Positions 54,130-64,000 of a stretch of DNA of 64,000 nt are shown one piece after another; position 1 is the first letter of the stretch; every line of letters starts with the position of its first letter. The notes under the pieces are model-generated. The model ran no database searches. It was not told the origin of the DNA and saw only the letters and a program-made list of their open reading frames with translations. This DNA comes from Eunapius fragilis (Eukaryota; Porifera; Demospongiae; Spongillida; Spongillidae). The stretch is from assembly GCA_963681505.1 (NCBI GenBank), contig OY811980.1, positions 746,117-810,116 on the forward strand, given 5' to 3'. Made by a program: the position numbers and the translations under genes.

Positions 54130-55870
54130 TATAGACAGCATCCTATTTTGTGGCACCAGATGGGCACTCTTTCCTCACAACAAGGAGTGCAACAAGGAGA
54201 CCCCTTTGGTCCTTTCTATTTTCTTTAGTGCTTCAGCTTGTTGTCAACACTATCAAATCTGATGATGGATGTGTTAGTCTAGATCTCCATGCCTGGTACC
54301 TTGATGATGGTGCACTGGCCGGTAAATCATCCTCAGTGCTGAATGCTTTCAACATCTTGCAGTCATTAGGCCCCTCACTTGGCCTCTTCATTAATTTGAA
54401 GAAATGTGAATTATTTGGATGTGTTATCTCAGTTTCCTGTTTCAGTTCCATCTTTCAATGTTCCCAATATGGAGATTTTGGGTTCCCCAATTGGTGATGC
54501 AGTTTTTTGTTCACAGTTTGTAGCCAAGAAGCATAAAGCTGCTTTTGAGCGAATAGGTACTATTGACCCTCAAGTGGCACTAATTCTACTACGAAGTTGT
54601 GCCAGTTTTTGCAAACTAGTCACCATCACCAGAGCCACCCCACCATCTTTAATTTCTTCTGCACTGGAGAGTTATGATGCCACCATACGTCATACTTCTG
54701 CAGAATGCAGTTGATGCCACCGATGTTGCATGGGATCAAGCCCAATTAAGTATACACAGAGGGGGCTTTGGGCTCCGCTTTTAGTGCACCATTCTCCAGC
54801 AGCCTACATTGCATCTTTGTGCACTGCCACTGATATATCACCTTTACATCGCCATCTAGCTGATGCAATATTACAGTTCAATAACCATATTCCCCAGTCT
54901 GCAGCCTTATCTATCCCTAATCTGTCTGCCCACATGCCATCTCAGAAGAAGTTGTCTGATTTGATGGAGGAAGTGCAGTTCAGCTCTCTTCTTGAAAAGA
55001 GCTCATTGGCAGATAGGGCTAGGCTATTATCAATCACATCTCCACACGCTGCTGCCTGGATTTCTGTTACTCCATCCATCAGTCAGGGCTTACATCTCCT
55101 CCCCGATGAATTCCAAGTTGCAGTTCAGTGGTGGCTTGGCATTAATCCATCACCCACGTCTAATCAGGATGGATTTCTTTTGATATGCCCTTTCTGTCCC
55201 AGTAGTACATTGGACACTTTAGGACATCATTGTGTTACCTGTCGATGTGGTGGGGATGTAATGACATGGCACAATGCCCTGAGAAGTGTGCTCTATACTA
55301 CCCTTCATCGCGCAGGTTTGTCAGCTCATCTCGAAGAGGGTAGCAGCTGGAGTATTGAAAAGCCAAAGTCTCGTCCAGCAGATATTTTAGTGGCTAACTG
55401 GGACAGAGGCTTTTCTGCTGCTTTTGATGTCTCAGTGACATCCCCGCTTAATCCTTTACACATTGTAGAAGCAGGCATATCACCTGGGGCAGCAGCAAAG
55501 GCAACAGAGGAACGCAAACATAGGAACAATGACGCGAAGTGTGCAGAGTTGGGATGGTGCTGCATTCCAATGGTGGTGGAGTCTTATGGTTGTTGGGGCA
55601 CAGAGGCGAGGCAGGCTTTGTCGCAGATGGCCTCACGACTGGCTGTTCGAACCAACACTTACAAATCCCAAATGCTGAACAGCCTATATGGTCGTGTTAA
55701 CCTCACTTTGATTAGGTGCAATGCTAGAGCCATACTTAGCAGGTCTCACTTTGCTTCTTGTGAGCAAGTTGTTCCGGACGATGTTTTTGTATATGTACTC
55801 TTGTTCGAAAAAAAAAAAAGTACGGAAGCAAGAATAAATACACAATATTATTATTAATGTTATTATTTTG
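54130..55870 (+). mobile_element. RLE-type LINE, 5'-truncated copy 2 (plus strand)
   Basis: It starts inside the reverse transcriptase (RT motif B region out of frame at about 54170-54215; motif C LHAWYLDDGALAG at about 54280-54320), shows frame changes near 54430 and 54710, then a long frame 54730-55857. That frame has LVHHSPAAYIASLCTA, the CCHC knuckle CPFCPSSTLDTLGHHCVTC, SRPADILVANW and AAFDVSVTSPLNP. After the stop lie AATAAA and an (ATT)n tail (about 55840-55868), the usual 3' end of these copies. It is divergent from the other copies, so a different subfamily. Confidence 0.85.
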
Positions 55871-55920
55871 GAGGAGAAACAACATGCATGAATTAAAATC
55901 ATGCTACAGTTCAATAAACT

Positions 55921-56710
55921 TTAAGATGGGAGCCACCTGGAAAGGATTGCTGTCGCATTTTCCCTCACCAGATGCAAGTTGAGCCTGCTATACAGTTCAG
56001 ACAGCACAACTGACTTTGGTTTGCCCGATATGATGGCAAGACGGGAGGCAAGCATCTTAAACGAGTCCATGGCTTCCTTTCCCCAAGCACCATAGGACTC
56101 CGTGACCAGAGGTACACAACACCAGCCCAAAGCATTGCATTTGGGGTCATTCTCAGTATGCTTTCGCTCTTCAGTGGACAAGGCGGCTGCCCCAGCTGAC
56201 AATCCCGCTACTGAAATGATTTTGGGGTTTAGCAGTGATGTCACTGAAATATCAAAGGCAGCTGGTTTGCCAAGGGCCCAGTTGGGTAGCAAAATGTCTG
56301 CAGGGCGTGAATGGTCATGCTCAGATGTAAGATTGCTACCCATCTCCACCTTTACGCTCAAGTGGGCTCTACAGCAAGTCTCCGCCAACACATTGCGCAG
56401 CTGGTTGTGGCGGGTGACTACGTCTCCTCCTTTTTGCACGTTGTAGCATGATGACCAAGGGGATCTAATGCACTGTTTGGGCACAGGGCACACAGGGAAC
56501 CATTGGAGGTGTCCAAACCAAGCCACCACTTGACTGCTACCTGGAATACTGAAGGCTCAAGATGAAGGTCGAGACCTTCAGAAGGGACTACAGTTAGCCA
56601 TGAAGCAGCATGTGGGGACGAGACAGACAACAAACGAGCCTTATCAGCAACAGAAGAAATGATCAGGATGTTTGAACTGATGGATGTCAATCTTGCTCGA
56701 AAGTTCATTT
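55921..56710 (-). pseudogene. LINE copy 3: CCHC knuckle and restriction-like endonuclease
   Basis: Two overlapping frames (56418-56708 and 55921-56529) together show CALCPNSALDPLGHHATTC, TRHNQLRNVLAETC, SRPADILLPNW, AAFDISVTSLLN and LGWCCVPLVTESYGAWGKEA. In R2-type elements this domain makes the target-site nick. One frame change lies in the run after the last Cys of the knuckle. Confidence 0.85.
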
Positions 56711-57990
56711 TGATGGACTGTAAATGAAACTAAACCATCAGACTGAATTGCATCAGAAGGAGATACAGATTCATTGAATGTCTGTATTGCATCAGAGAGA
56801 TGGTGGTTGGAAGGGGAGCCATAGCCAGAAGAGCATAAAGATGCAATGAATGCTGCAGGTGAGTGTAGGGACAGAGACCTCATGCCCAACCCTCCTCTGC
56901 TTAGGCTTAGCTGGGCCTGCTGCCAGGCAACATCAGTTGTATCAACTGCAGTGCATAATGAAAAAGATCTACGAACATCTTCATCAAAAAGCTGAAGAGA
57001 AGTCATAGCAAGTGAAGGAGGAGTGGCACGGGCTAGATGTGCAAGCCGACAAAATCCCCCACACATACGCAAAAGTGTTAAAGCAACGTGAGGGTCCACT
57101 GCACCAACTTCCTCAAGTCTTTCAAGCAAGGGTCTTGCCTCAGACCGCTTCCTGGAGATAAAGGCTGAGCAAAAATCTTTGTCACCTATTGGAATTCCCA
57201 ATATCTCAATGTTGGGATTGTGAGACTGTTTCATGTTAATTGAGAACTAGCTCAAATCACTTCGGCTGAAGACCTCACATTCTGACACATTCAGGAACAG
57301 GCCAAGTGATGGACCAATAGCTTTGATCAATGCCAGTGCCCTATGCCCCGCAGATATGGGACCAGCCAGCACTCCGTCATCACGATACCAGGCATGGAAT
57401 TGAAGATGCGAACAAACTTCATCTTCAGATATTTCAGAAATCAGTAAGTTCAAGATCAGGTCAAAAAAAAGAGGTCCAAGTGGATCCCCTTGCTGAACTC
57501 CAGATTCAGACTGCAGATGACCCATTGTTTGCCATAACAAAGGATGTAGCCCATAGCACCAACAGGCCCAAGGGAGTAACTTTGGAAAGTGATTTTTAAC
57601 TTCAACCAAGAGTGCCTGACGTGACACCACGTTAAATGCGTTCTTCAGATCTACCTTAAGAACAGCAAATTCAGGATCAGACCAATGCTCCTCAATACAC
57701 CCCTTAGCCCATGGGCAATTTTCTCTGTGCCAAAAAAGCATGCCACACCAAATTGATGTGGTTGAAAGAACTCTGCTGCCTTGCACTTCACTGCAGCACA
57801 AAGACACTTTCCCGTCAGGCAATGGTGGGTTTCTCCAACAGCAATGGGCCAAACATCCAGGGGACAATCAGGCTTAGATTTATTCAATGCAGTCAGGTTT
57901 CCACCAGCTGGAAGACAGACAGTTGAGATGGGGCTTTTCCTGATGCAAGAAGATGAACAACTGCCTTGAGAGAAGACAGAATCGCCATCT
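56644..57990 (-). pseudogene. LINE copy 3: reverse transcriptase domain
   Basis: RT motifs in order: a block around KCKAAEFFQPHQFGVAC, motif A VLKVDLKNAFNVVSRQ, motif B SGVQQGDPLGPLFFDL, motif C FHAWYRDDGVLAG, then the thumb-side GVAxDPHVALTLLR-like segment and QQAQLSLSRGGLGMRSLSL. The YRDD box and motif A Asp are present. It is broken by at least one frame change upstream of motif A, one stop near 57247 and a frame change near 56650. Confidence 0.88.
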
Positions 57991-57998
57991 GAAAAGGA

Positions 57999-59047
57999 GG
58001 GTCATTCCAAAAACGTTTTTACCACCCTAGTGTCAAATCTGCATTATATTACCCATATTTATTATCCACTTAGAAATATATACTTTCACAATACAATTGT
58101 ATACTCTATCACTCTTTGTTTACCAGATACACTGCCTTTGAATAATTAATCATTTTTTGCTTTGAATGACTGCTGCTTCCCCCTTACAATTGGCATGCTC
58201 ATTTTCTGTGCACAGAAGGAAGGGTTTTATGGGAACACACCCTTCAGCATGCGAATGCACATTGTTGGTCATAAGGGGGAGTGGCAATACATCCATTTAG
58301 CATAAGGTTGTAACATAGCCAAAAATTATGACACCATTCTTTGTTTGTTAGATAGCTGCCGACAGTTAACGGCTTTCTGTGAATTCAACTTTTTGGGATA
58401 CTGATCACTTGTTCTGGGATTTTGATTCAAAAGCCAGGCTGCCATATTTAATCTCCCTTTTGCATTCACATCAATCACATTCATCAAAACAAAACAACCA
58501 CGAAGTAATTGTTCAATTACTTTGTGGTTGATTTGTTTTGATAAAAGTTTCAATAATGTGATTGATATGAATGCCAAAGGGAGATTAAATATGGCAGCCT
58601 GGCTTTTGAATCAAAATCCCAGACCATGTGATCAGTATCCCAAAAAGTTGAATTCACAGAAAGCCGTTAACTGTCGGCAGCTATCTAACAAACAAAGAAT
58701 GGTGTCATAATTTTTAAATTATTTTTGGCTATGTTACAACCTTATGCTAAATGGATGTATTGCCACTCCCCCTTATGACCAACAATGTGCATTCGCATGC
58801 TGAAGGGTGTGTTCCCATAAAACCCTTCCTTCTGTGCACAGAAGATGAGCATGCCAATTGTAAGGGGGAAGCAGTAGTCATTCAAAGCAAAAAATGATTA
58901 ATTATTCAAGGCAGTGTATCTGGTAAACAAAGAGTGATAGAGTATACAATTGTATTGTAAAAGTACATATTTCTAAGTGGATAATAAATATGGGTAATAT
59001 AATGCAGATTTGACACTAGGGTGGTAAAAACGTTTTTGGAATGACCC
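57999..59047. mobile_element. 1.05-kb hairpin element inserted in the LINE RT region
   Basis: Perfect terminal inverted repeats GGGTCATTCCAAAAACGTTT at each end continue as near-identical arms to a centre near 58520, with almost no loop. The flanks (CTGAAAAGGA left, AGTGAGTCTC right) are both LINE coding sequence, so it inserted after the LINE. No target duplication is evident. Its mirrored frames (58326-58577 and 58522-58710) encode the same spurious peptide. Confidence 0.88.
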
Positions 59048-60143
59048 AGTGAGTCTCTGCTGCATCAATGAGATGCTGGACACGGAGGCCAGTAGGCCCG
59101 GCAGCAGTGAGTTTAGGAAATGATCTTAAAATTGCCATCATGTTAACACTACTGAGAATGCTAGTATCAAATTCAGGTGCTGCAGGTGTGGTAGGTTGTT
59201 CACACTTGGGGTGCTTTGAAAGTAGCAACTTCCATGTCTCTTCAGAATTTGGTGCAACACCTGTTGAAACTAATGCCTGACATGCTTTGCCATAAAGACC
59301 ATCTTGTGCAAGGGAGATTGCTGAGACCCCCTGTTGTTTTGAAGAGCTGTCCTTGGCATGATGCAATCGGTTGGATGGTGAAGCACGGGCCTTTGCCATC
59401 CTCCACAATTCACTGAAGCTATCCTTAAACCAAAGGTCACAAAGAGCCTCAATGGGGACTGGTTTATTATGACGGCCTCCTCTCTTGGCACTTGGAAGGA
59501 TGCACTTTGGAAGCATTAATAGCTTCAACCAGGAATCCAAGGAGTTCTTAGAAACAACCATCTGTAAAGTTGAGGAGAGAGCTCTTGCAAAGGCATGCTT
59601 AGCTCGGTTTGGAATAAATCGAATGGTGGCACATTTGAGGCTGAAAACCTCTTCTAAGGAAGGTAACACATCTGATGGAAGAGCACTTGAGTTTGAAATA
59701 TTGGACCGGCTACCAGGGGAGGCCAATGGATTGGACTGGCTACCAGGGGAGGCCAATGGATTGGACTGGCTACCAGGGGAGGCCAATGGATTGGACTGGC
59801 TACCAGGGGAGGCCAATGGATTGGACTGGCTACCAGGGGAGGCCAATGGATTGGACTGGCTACCAGGGGAGGCCAATGGATATGATGTAGAAGATGTACA
59901 TTTTCGACTGTGTGAGGACTGATGGGACAAGGCAACTAACTCCGAACAATGGTGGCAAATATAAAGACATTTTTCCTGCAACCAGGTGATAGGGACATCA
60001 CCAGGAAAAATTCCTTTAGCATGACTGGACATATGGGAGTGCCACATGGATGGAGCAATATTTTCTCTACACCCTTGCACCAAACACGGTTTCCTTTCAG
60101 ACACAGAGACAGTCGATGAATGATTTTTTGCCTCCTCCAACAC
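59016..60143 (-). pseudogene. LINE copy 3: zinc-finger-like N-terminal region
   Basis: A 375-codon frame with CLVQGC...HSHMSSH and CHHCSELVALSHQSSHSRKC (two C2H2-like motifs, probably nucleic-acid binding as in R2-group LINEs), the ten-residue tandem repeat, and a conserved segment SILSSVNMMAILRSFPKLTA that leads into the RT. Its first ~10 codons continue upstream without an obvious ATG. Confidence 0.8.
59703..59885. repeat. 30-bp coding minisatellite (x6) in the LINE ORF
   Basis: Six near-identical 30-bp units (GGATTGGACTGGCTACCAGG plus GGAGGCCAAT on the plus strand) encode the ten-residue repeat PLASPGSQSN in the LINE frame. Confidence 0.95.
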
Positions 60144-60681
60144 ATGAAACGCTGAAAGAGAGTTTGATTTTGATGTCGTCTGCGGTGAAGACTGAGATTA
60201 AATTATTTGTGGTGGTTGTAGTAGCTGTTGTGAAGGTGATTGATGTGACGGTGGCGAAATTTGTACCGACACCTTCGTTTCTGTGGAAGCCTTAACGGAA
60301 CTGTTGCAGATTATGGCCATGGTTGGTGCCGCAAGTGTACTATAATAGATGCCGAAACCACTTGACCGCTTGACAACAATGGTTGTGAATTAGGAGTCAG
60401 CCCGGCAGATATTGGAAAAACAGTTTGCGGAGGCTGGTGCTCGTGTTGTAGTGGTTGCGATTGTGATGGTTGTAGTGGTTTAGGCTGCGTATCAGATACT
60501 GTACACGGAGCAGGTGGAAACTCATTAACAGTGAGATTCAAATGCTGAGAGAGTGTATTCAAAGCAGAAGGTGACAAAGGCTGTGAATACGACAGAACAG
60601 ATGGTTGCGAAGACGACGGCGGAATATCTGTGTTACAACACCGACTATTTCTAAACGGCTGGCAGCTGGTGCATCGTTGAC

Positions 60682-61901
60682 CATAGATTATTTAGACAGA
60701 GATTGGAAACGGGTCACGTGAGCCATACATTTTACGGTAGAAGGCTATGCGCCGTCAATATTATAATGGATAGCACCTTTTCAGTTTGGCGGGAAAATGT
60801 CTTATAGCTGGTTTTGGTGAAATCCGTATCATGTAGAGTCTCGAATGTGTTCCACTCAATTCATGAAAGGTAAGGTTTGTCTAGAAACGTGTTTGAAGTT
60901 CTAGTGAACGAACCTTCGGGAGCTTTTAATAAAAACTGAGAAATGAAGCTATGTGAATCCTTTCTGGGCGTGCAAAAACTGTTCTGTACGTTTTTTGACC
61001 TTGATTTTTTGTAAATAAGCTCTTCGTAGCAATCTGAATAGAACTGGATAGGTTTTGCTCTTTCCCCTAGCTTTGAAAACATAACGTGGCACGAAACAGC
61101 GTTTTAGACATACAGGCAGTTCTGGGCGTATAACTACTTTTGTAAATAGTGTAAACGTGGTTTGAAGGTTTCATCCTCTAGTGCACTCATTTTGCGATAG
61201 AACTGGGCTATGGACTAAGCCAGGGAGTGTTGGTATGACGTTATAAAAAGTTCGCTTTACATCGACTATCGCGTCAATCATTAGGGACACGGCACGAATA
61301 GACTAGGCCGTACTGGCAGTTCTGGGCGTATAGCTACTTTTTTATATAGTATTAGCAGGGTTTGAAGGTATTTTTCTCTAGTGCACTCATTTTGCGATAG
61401 AACTGAGCTATGGGCTATGCCAGGAAGTGTTGGTATGAGGTTATAAAGAGTTGGCTTTACATCGACTCTCGGGTCAATCATTAGCCTGATTAGGGAACGG
61501 CGCGAATATAGAATACTGTCAGTTCTGGGCGTATAGCTTCTTTTAAAAATAGTATTAACGGAGGTTGAAGGTTTCAACCTCTAGTGCACTCATTTTGCGA
61601 TAGAACTGGGCTATGCACTAGCACTAAGCCAGGGAGTGTTGGTATGAGGTTTTAAAAAGTTGGCTTTACATAGCGTCAATCATTTTTGGGACACGGCACG
61701 AATAGAGTAAGACTGCTGTCCTTTCTGGGCCTGTGGCTACTTTTGTAAATAGTATTAATTAACGGGGTTTGAAGGTTGGTTTCTTGCTACTCATTCAGAC
61801 TTAATAACTACTACAATAACCTATCTTCCGCTATAACACAGACGGAGCTGTTAATTGGCGTGCACGTGATCCGTTTCCAATCCCTGTCTAAATAATCTAT
61901 G
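60682..61901. mobile_element. 1.2-kb inverted-repeat DNA element inserted in the LINE N-terminal region
   Basis: The ends are inverted repeats of about 38 bp (CATAGATTATTTAGACAG, then GATTGGAAACGG and CACGTG with two mismatches), flanked by the 7-bp direct repeat CGTTGAC at 60675-60681 and 61902-61908. The interior is mostly a ~200-bp tandem repeat. CA...TG ends with a 7- or 8-bp duplication would fit a P-like or hAT-like family, but no transposase is present. Confidence 0.85.
61100..61800. repeat. ~200-bp tandem repeat (x3.5) inside the inverted-repeat element
   Basis: The phrase TTCTGGGCGTATA recurs near 61120, 61320 and 61523, with a diverged copy (TTCTGGGCCTGTGG) near 61723. Each is followed by GTGCACTCATTTTGCGATAG and GGGAGTGTTGGTATGA-like blocks. 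Confidence 0.9.
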
Positions 61902-62070
61902 CGTTGACCTGAGATAGCACATTTGCATCGTTCGCACCGCGCGTTTTTGCCGTTGCAGGAACAACAACGGTTTGAACCACTAACCTGCTGTTGACTTTAA
62001 TGTGTGGTTGTCCGTCATGCCCGCAAAGTTGCTTTTTGTACCGCAGCTAGAAACACTGCACCGCCATTAA

Positions 62071-62244
62071 TTATGATAATTGTTATTATTATTATTATTA
62101 TTAAAAAATTAAAATAAAAAAAATGTATTATGTATTCTATACTTATTATTATTAAAAAAATTAAATTAAAAAAATAAATAAATTAAAAAATAAAAGCATA
62201 AATGTCTTGAAATAATTTATTTTTAAAAGTGCTCCCGCTCTTAC
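62071..62244. other. AT-rich (ATT)n/(AAAT)n junction at LINE 5' end
   Basis: Simple (TTA)n and A-rich sequence lies between the LINE 5' side and the point (about 62195) where reductase intron 3 similarity resumes. Confidence 0.6.
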
Positions 62245-63060
62245 CTGCTTTGTGGAATCCCGGGCACTGCTGTATCCTGTATTGTATGCATCCACTACGC
62301 CCACGCCTCCAGTAGCCGTACTGTCGACACCGCACATGATTACGTCGCTGGAAGCCTTATGAATCAACATGGTATTTCATAAGCCTCCCTCTGTTGTTTC
62401 GCTGCTTACCATACGACCAGTAGGCGAAAACCCAACGGCTATATACCCAGCTGCACTCCCCTCCATCCAGAAGTCGAGGTAGTTAGAGTCGATAGTGCTT
62501 GTGTTAACACCAAGGAAGAAGGTGCAGGCCGTCCGTTGGCAACCGGACGGATTCGTGACCGTATATCTGAACGTCTGTGTGGCCTATAGGACGCAAAACC
62601 GGCTTTCACTCATTTTGCCACCTGAATGCAGCAAAGGAAACCGGTTAGTTATCTAACTCACTGACACAGCCAGTATGCCACCACCGGTCGGACATGTCAC
62701 GGCGTGTATCGGAGTGGCCACGGAAACATTCACAGCTTGGGAAGTGGCGACAGGATTTGAACTGTGTTGGGACGGTGCCAGTGTGGCTCCAGAACCCACT
62801 TCAGCAGTAACAACAAAAGTAAATAAACAACCTGTAACCATAACAACATGGTTTACCTGGAGCATTTCCCACTGCTGCAAGCAGTAAGTAATATGGAGAA
62901 CTAAGGTCACTGTCTTGGGCAGTGTCACCAGTTTTAATGAGTCTGCTGAAGCTGAAAAGTGGCATGGGCACTCGATGAAGAAGATATGGCATGCAACAGG
63001 AGGTGCATACCTGCAGGTTATCCGTCCACCAACGACAGAAGTCAAGCGTGGGCAGACATC
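62245..63060 (-). CDS. Ferric-chelate reductase 1-like copy 2: rearranged exon block 4-5-6'/1'-2-3
   Basis: Minus-strand exons: 63011-63060 (= exon 4), 62857-62951 (= exon 5), 62662-62798 (start of exon 6 fused to the end of exon 1), 62410-62583 (= exon 2), 62245-62355 (= exon 3). Total 567 nt, all splice sites present, frame kept across the fusion: exon 6 TSQAVNVSVAT runs into exon 1 IHAVTCPTGGGILAVS. The signal peptide part of exon 1 is lost. Exons 3 to 4 would join over the 10.3-kb intron to 49952-51962. The product would have two DOMON units before cytochrome b561, provided more upstream exons lie beyond the window. The alternative is a non-expressed duplication remnant. Confidence 0.78.
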
Positions 63061-63069
63061 CTAAGAGGA

Positions 63070-63108
63070 CACACACACACACATGCATGCACACACACAC
63101 GCACACAC

Positions 63109-63153
<45 letters not shown>
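63070..63153. repeat. (CA)n microsatellite beside rearranged block
   Basis: A CA tract with GCATGC and GCAC interruptions, in the same position relative to exon 4 as 51972-52028, followed by the same CATGATAATAAATGTACCTG sequence. Confidence 0.9.
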
Positions 63154-63154
<1 letters not shown>

Positions 63155-63249
63155 CATGATAATAAATGTACCTGCGATGAGTAATTATATATTATTATAT
63201 TATATTATATTTTATTTTATTTTTTTATTTTTTTCTGTATAGAATACAT

Positions 63250-63520
63250 TAATTTAAAACATAAGCACTATAAATAACTAAAAGTCACAGCAAGTGTTTG
63301 GTGAGACACATCTGGCCAAAATTGCCCTGTCATTCTGCCTCATGAGGGTGAGGCTGAGGCGACTGTAGATGCCCGACATAACCTCATTTAGAGGTCGACA
63401 GAGTTGAGTGGCTACCTTTTTGGATATGGCCAAAAGTACATTGATGGCTTCATTGCCCCATCCCCCAAACACCTCCACAACCAAAGGGATGCATGTCCAT
63501 CCTCTAAGGACATTATATTT
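63250..63520 (-). mobile_element. RLE-type LINE fragment (3' end, different subfamily)
   Basis: A minus-strand frame with GWTCIPLVVEVFGGWGNEA, then AISKKVATQL and IYSRLSLTLMRQNDRAILAR, matches the last ~70 residues of the LINE protein. It is severely 5'-truncated. Confidence 0.75.
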
Positions 63521-63599
63521 TATTATAAATATATTGATCATACTACTCAAATACAATACACTGATACATAAATAACACACAAACGACCATCCTACTAAG

Positions 63600-63865
63600 G
63601 ATGGCCTAAGAAATTGATCTTATGAGGCAAGTGTTCAGCCTGCCGTAAAGATCATTTATAACGACCGACTTTGGCTTGGAGCAGGCGATTGCCAGCCTAG
63701 ATGCCAACTGAGCAAAACTTTTGACAGCCTCTTGACCCCATGCACCGTATGTCTCAACAACCAATGGGATGCAAACCCATCCTAATTCCCCACATTTGGC
63801 ATCATTGCTGTTGTGCTTTCTGATCTCAGATGCATGAGCAGCCGCTCCCAAAGACACTCCCACTT
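63600..63865 (-). mobile_element. RLE-type LINE fragment (3' end, same subfamily as 52500-53712)
   Basis: Minus-strand frame 63606-63863 (SEIRKHNSNDAKCGELGW, VCIPLVVETYGAWGQEAVKS, RLNTCLIRSIS) is nearly identical to the end of the LINE at 52572-53579. It is 5'-truncated at about 63865. Confidence 0.82.
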
Positions 63866-64000
63866 CCGATCATAAAAAAATAACTTGGGGAAGGAGGCCC
63901 AAGAGACATTCTCCCAGCTAGCCTCTCTTCTTGCTGCACATCACAGTGTGCCTAAATCGAAGGCAGCAGCTGACATTTATGGCCGCTTAAACCTGACCCT
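63866..64000 (+). mobile_element. RLE-type LINE fragment on plus strand, running off the window
   Basis: Plus-strand translation from about 63880 gives WGKEAQETFSQLASLLAAHH and AAADIYGRLNLT, the same C-terminal motif as the other copies but a third subfamily. It abuts the minus-strand fragment at about 63866. Confidence 0.7.

Larger units (their letters stand above)
55880..62070 (-). mobile_element. Near full-length RLE-type LINE (copy 3) interrupted by two DNA elements
   Basis: Reading on the minus strand: a Cys-rich N-terminal cluster (RCCSCNGKNARCERCKCA, about 61915-61970, continuing after an insertion as RCTSCQPFRNSRCCNTD near 60610-60670); a Pro/Gln/Ser-rich linker (60311-60600); two zinc-finger-like motifs and a ten-residue repeat (59016-60143); a region ending LTAAGPTGLRVQHLIDAAE; a 1.05-kb hairpin insertion; the RT (57247-57990 and 56644-57234); and a CCHC plus restriction-like endonuclease domain ending at 55921. 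Without the insertions it is about 3.9 kb. Several frame changes and one internal stop (after SRSDLS near 57247) show that it is dead. It lies in the intron 3 position of reductase copy 2. Confidence 0.82.

Noticed and set aside
58326-58710. Two opposite-strand ORFs giving the same peptide
   Set aside because: The two arms of a hairpin element; no homology.
59485-59922. Plus-strand 145-codon ORF with a ten-residue repeat (GLDWLPGEAN)
   Set aside because: Antisense of the LINE coding region; the repeat is the reverse reading of the PLASPGSQSN minisatellite.

Overview
This is a gene-dense animal nuclear segment: spliced host genes with short GT-AG introns, head-to-head and tail-to-tail neighbours, many TG/CA microsatellites and minisatellites, and a repeat-rich right half. 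The gene set (receptor tyrosine phosphatase, CYP4, EXOSC10, ATP synthase delta, NDUFA11, ADAMTS-type protease, DOMON/cytochrome b561 reductases, WDR36) is metazoan. The compact introns, the abundance of hairpin elements and the LINE type (Cys-rich N terminus, restriction-like endonuclease) suggest an early-branching animal, most likely a demosponge. That assignment is inference, and I cannot name a species.

Left half (1-26.7 kb, ordinary gene space): the 3' end of a receptor-type protein tyrosine phosphatase (+, inactive D2 domain); a complete 12-exon CYP4 cytochrome P450 (-); EXOSC10/RRP6 exosome nuclease (-), head to head with ATP synthase delta subunit (+) across a 303-bp shared promoter; NDUFA11 of complex I (+), whose introns hold large minisatellites; and a compact secreted ADAMTS-like metalloprotease (+). 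For CYP4, NDUFA11, ADAMTS and the first reductase I traced every exon, and each coding length sums to a multiple of three.

Middle (26.9-38.3 kb, no host gene resolved): a TTAA-flanked inverted-repeat element, then an 8.5-kb near-perfect palindrome (two 3.74-kb arms around a 1.03-kb loop) bounded by a 6-bp direct repeat. It looks like a giant foldback transposable element carrying a decayed TRIM-like RING/B-box fragment in each arm. A smaller hairpin element follows.

Right half (39-64 kb): an intact ferric-chelate-reductase-1-like gene (copy A, -), a cluster of hairpin elements, a WDR36 gene missing its N-terminal exons, and a second reductase gene (copy 2, -). Copy 2 has exons 4-13 at 49.95-51.96 kb and a rearranged exon block (4-5-6'/1'-2-3) at 62.2-63.1 kb. 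The exon phases are kept, so copy 2 could encode a tandem-DOMON reductase. Its 10.3-kb intron is packed with RLE-type LINE copies, one of them interrupted by two different DNA elements. The same intron junction occurs on both sides of the block, which points to an internal tandem duplication.
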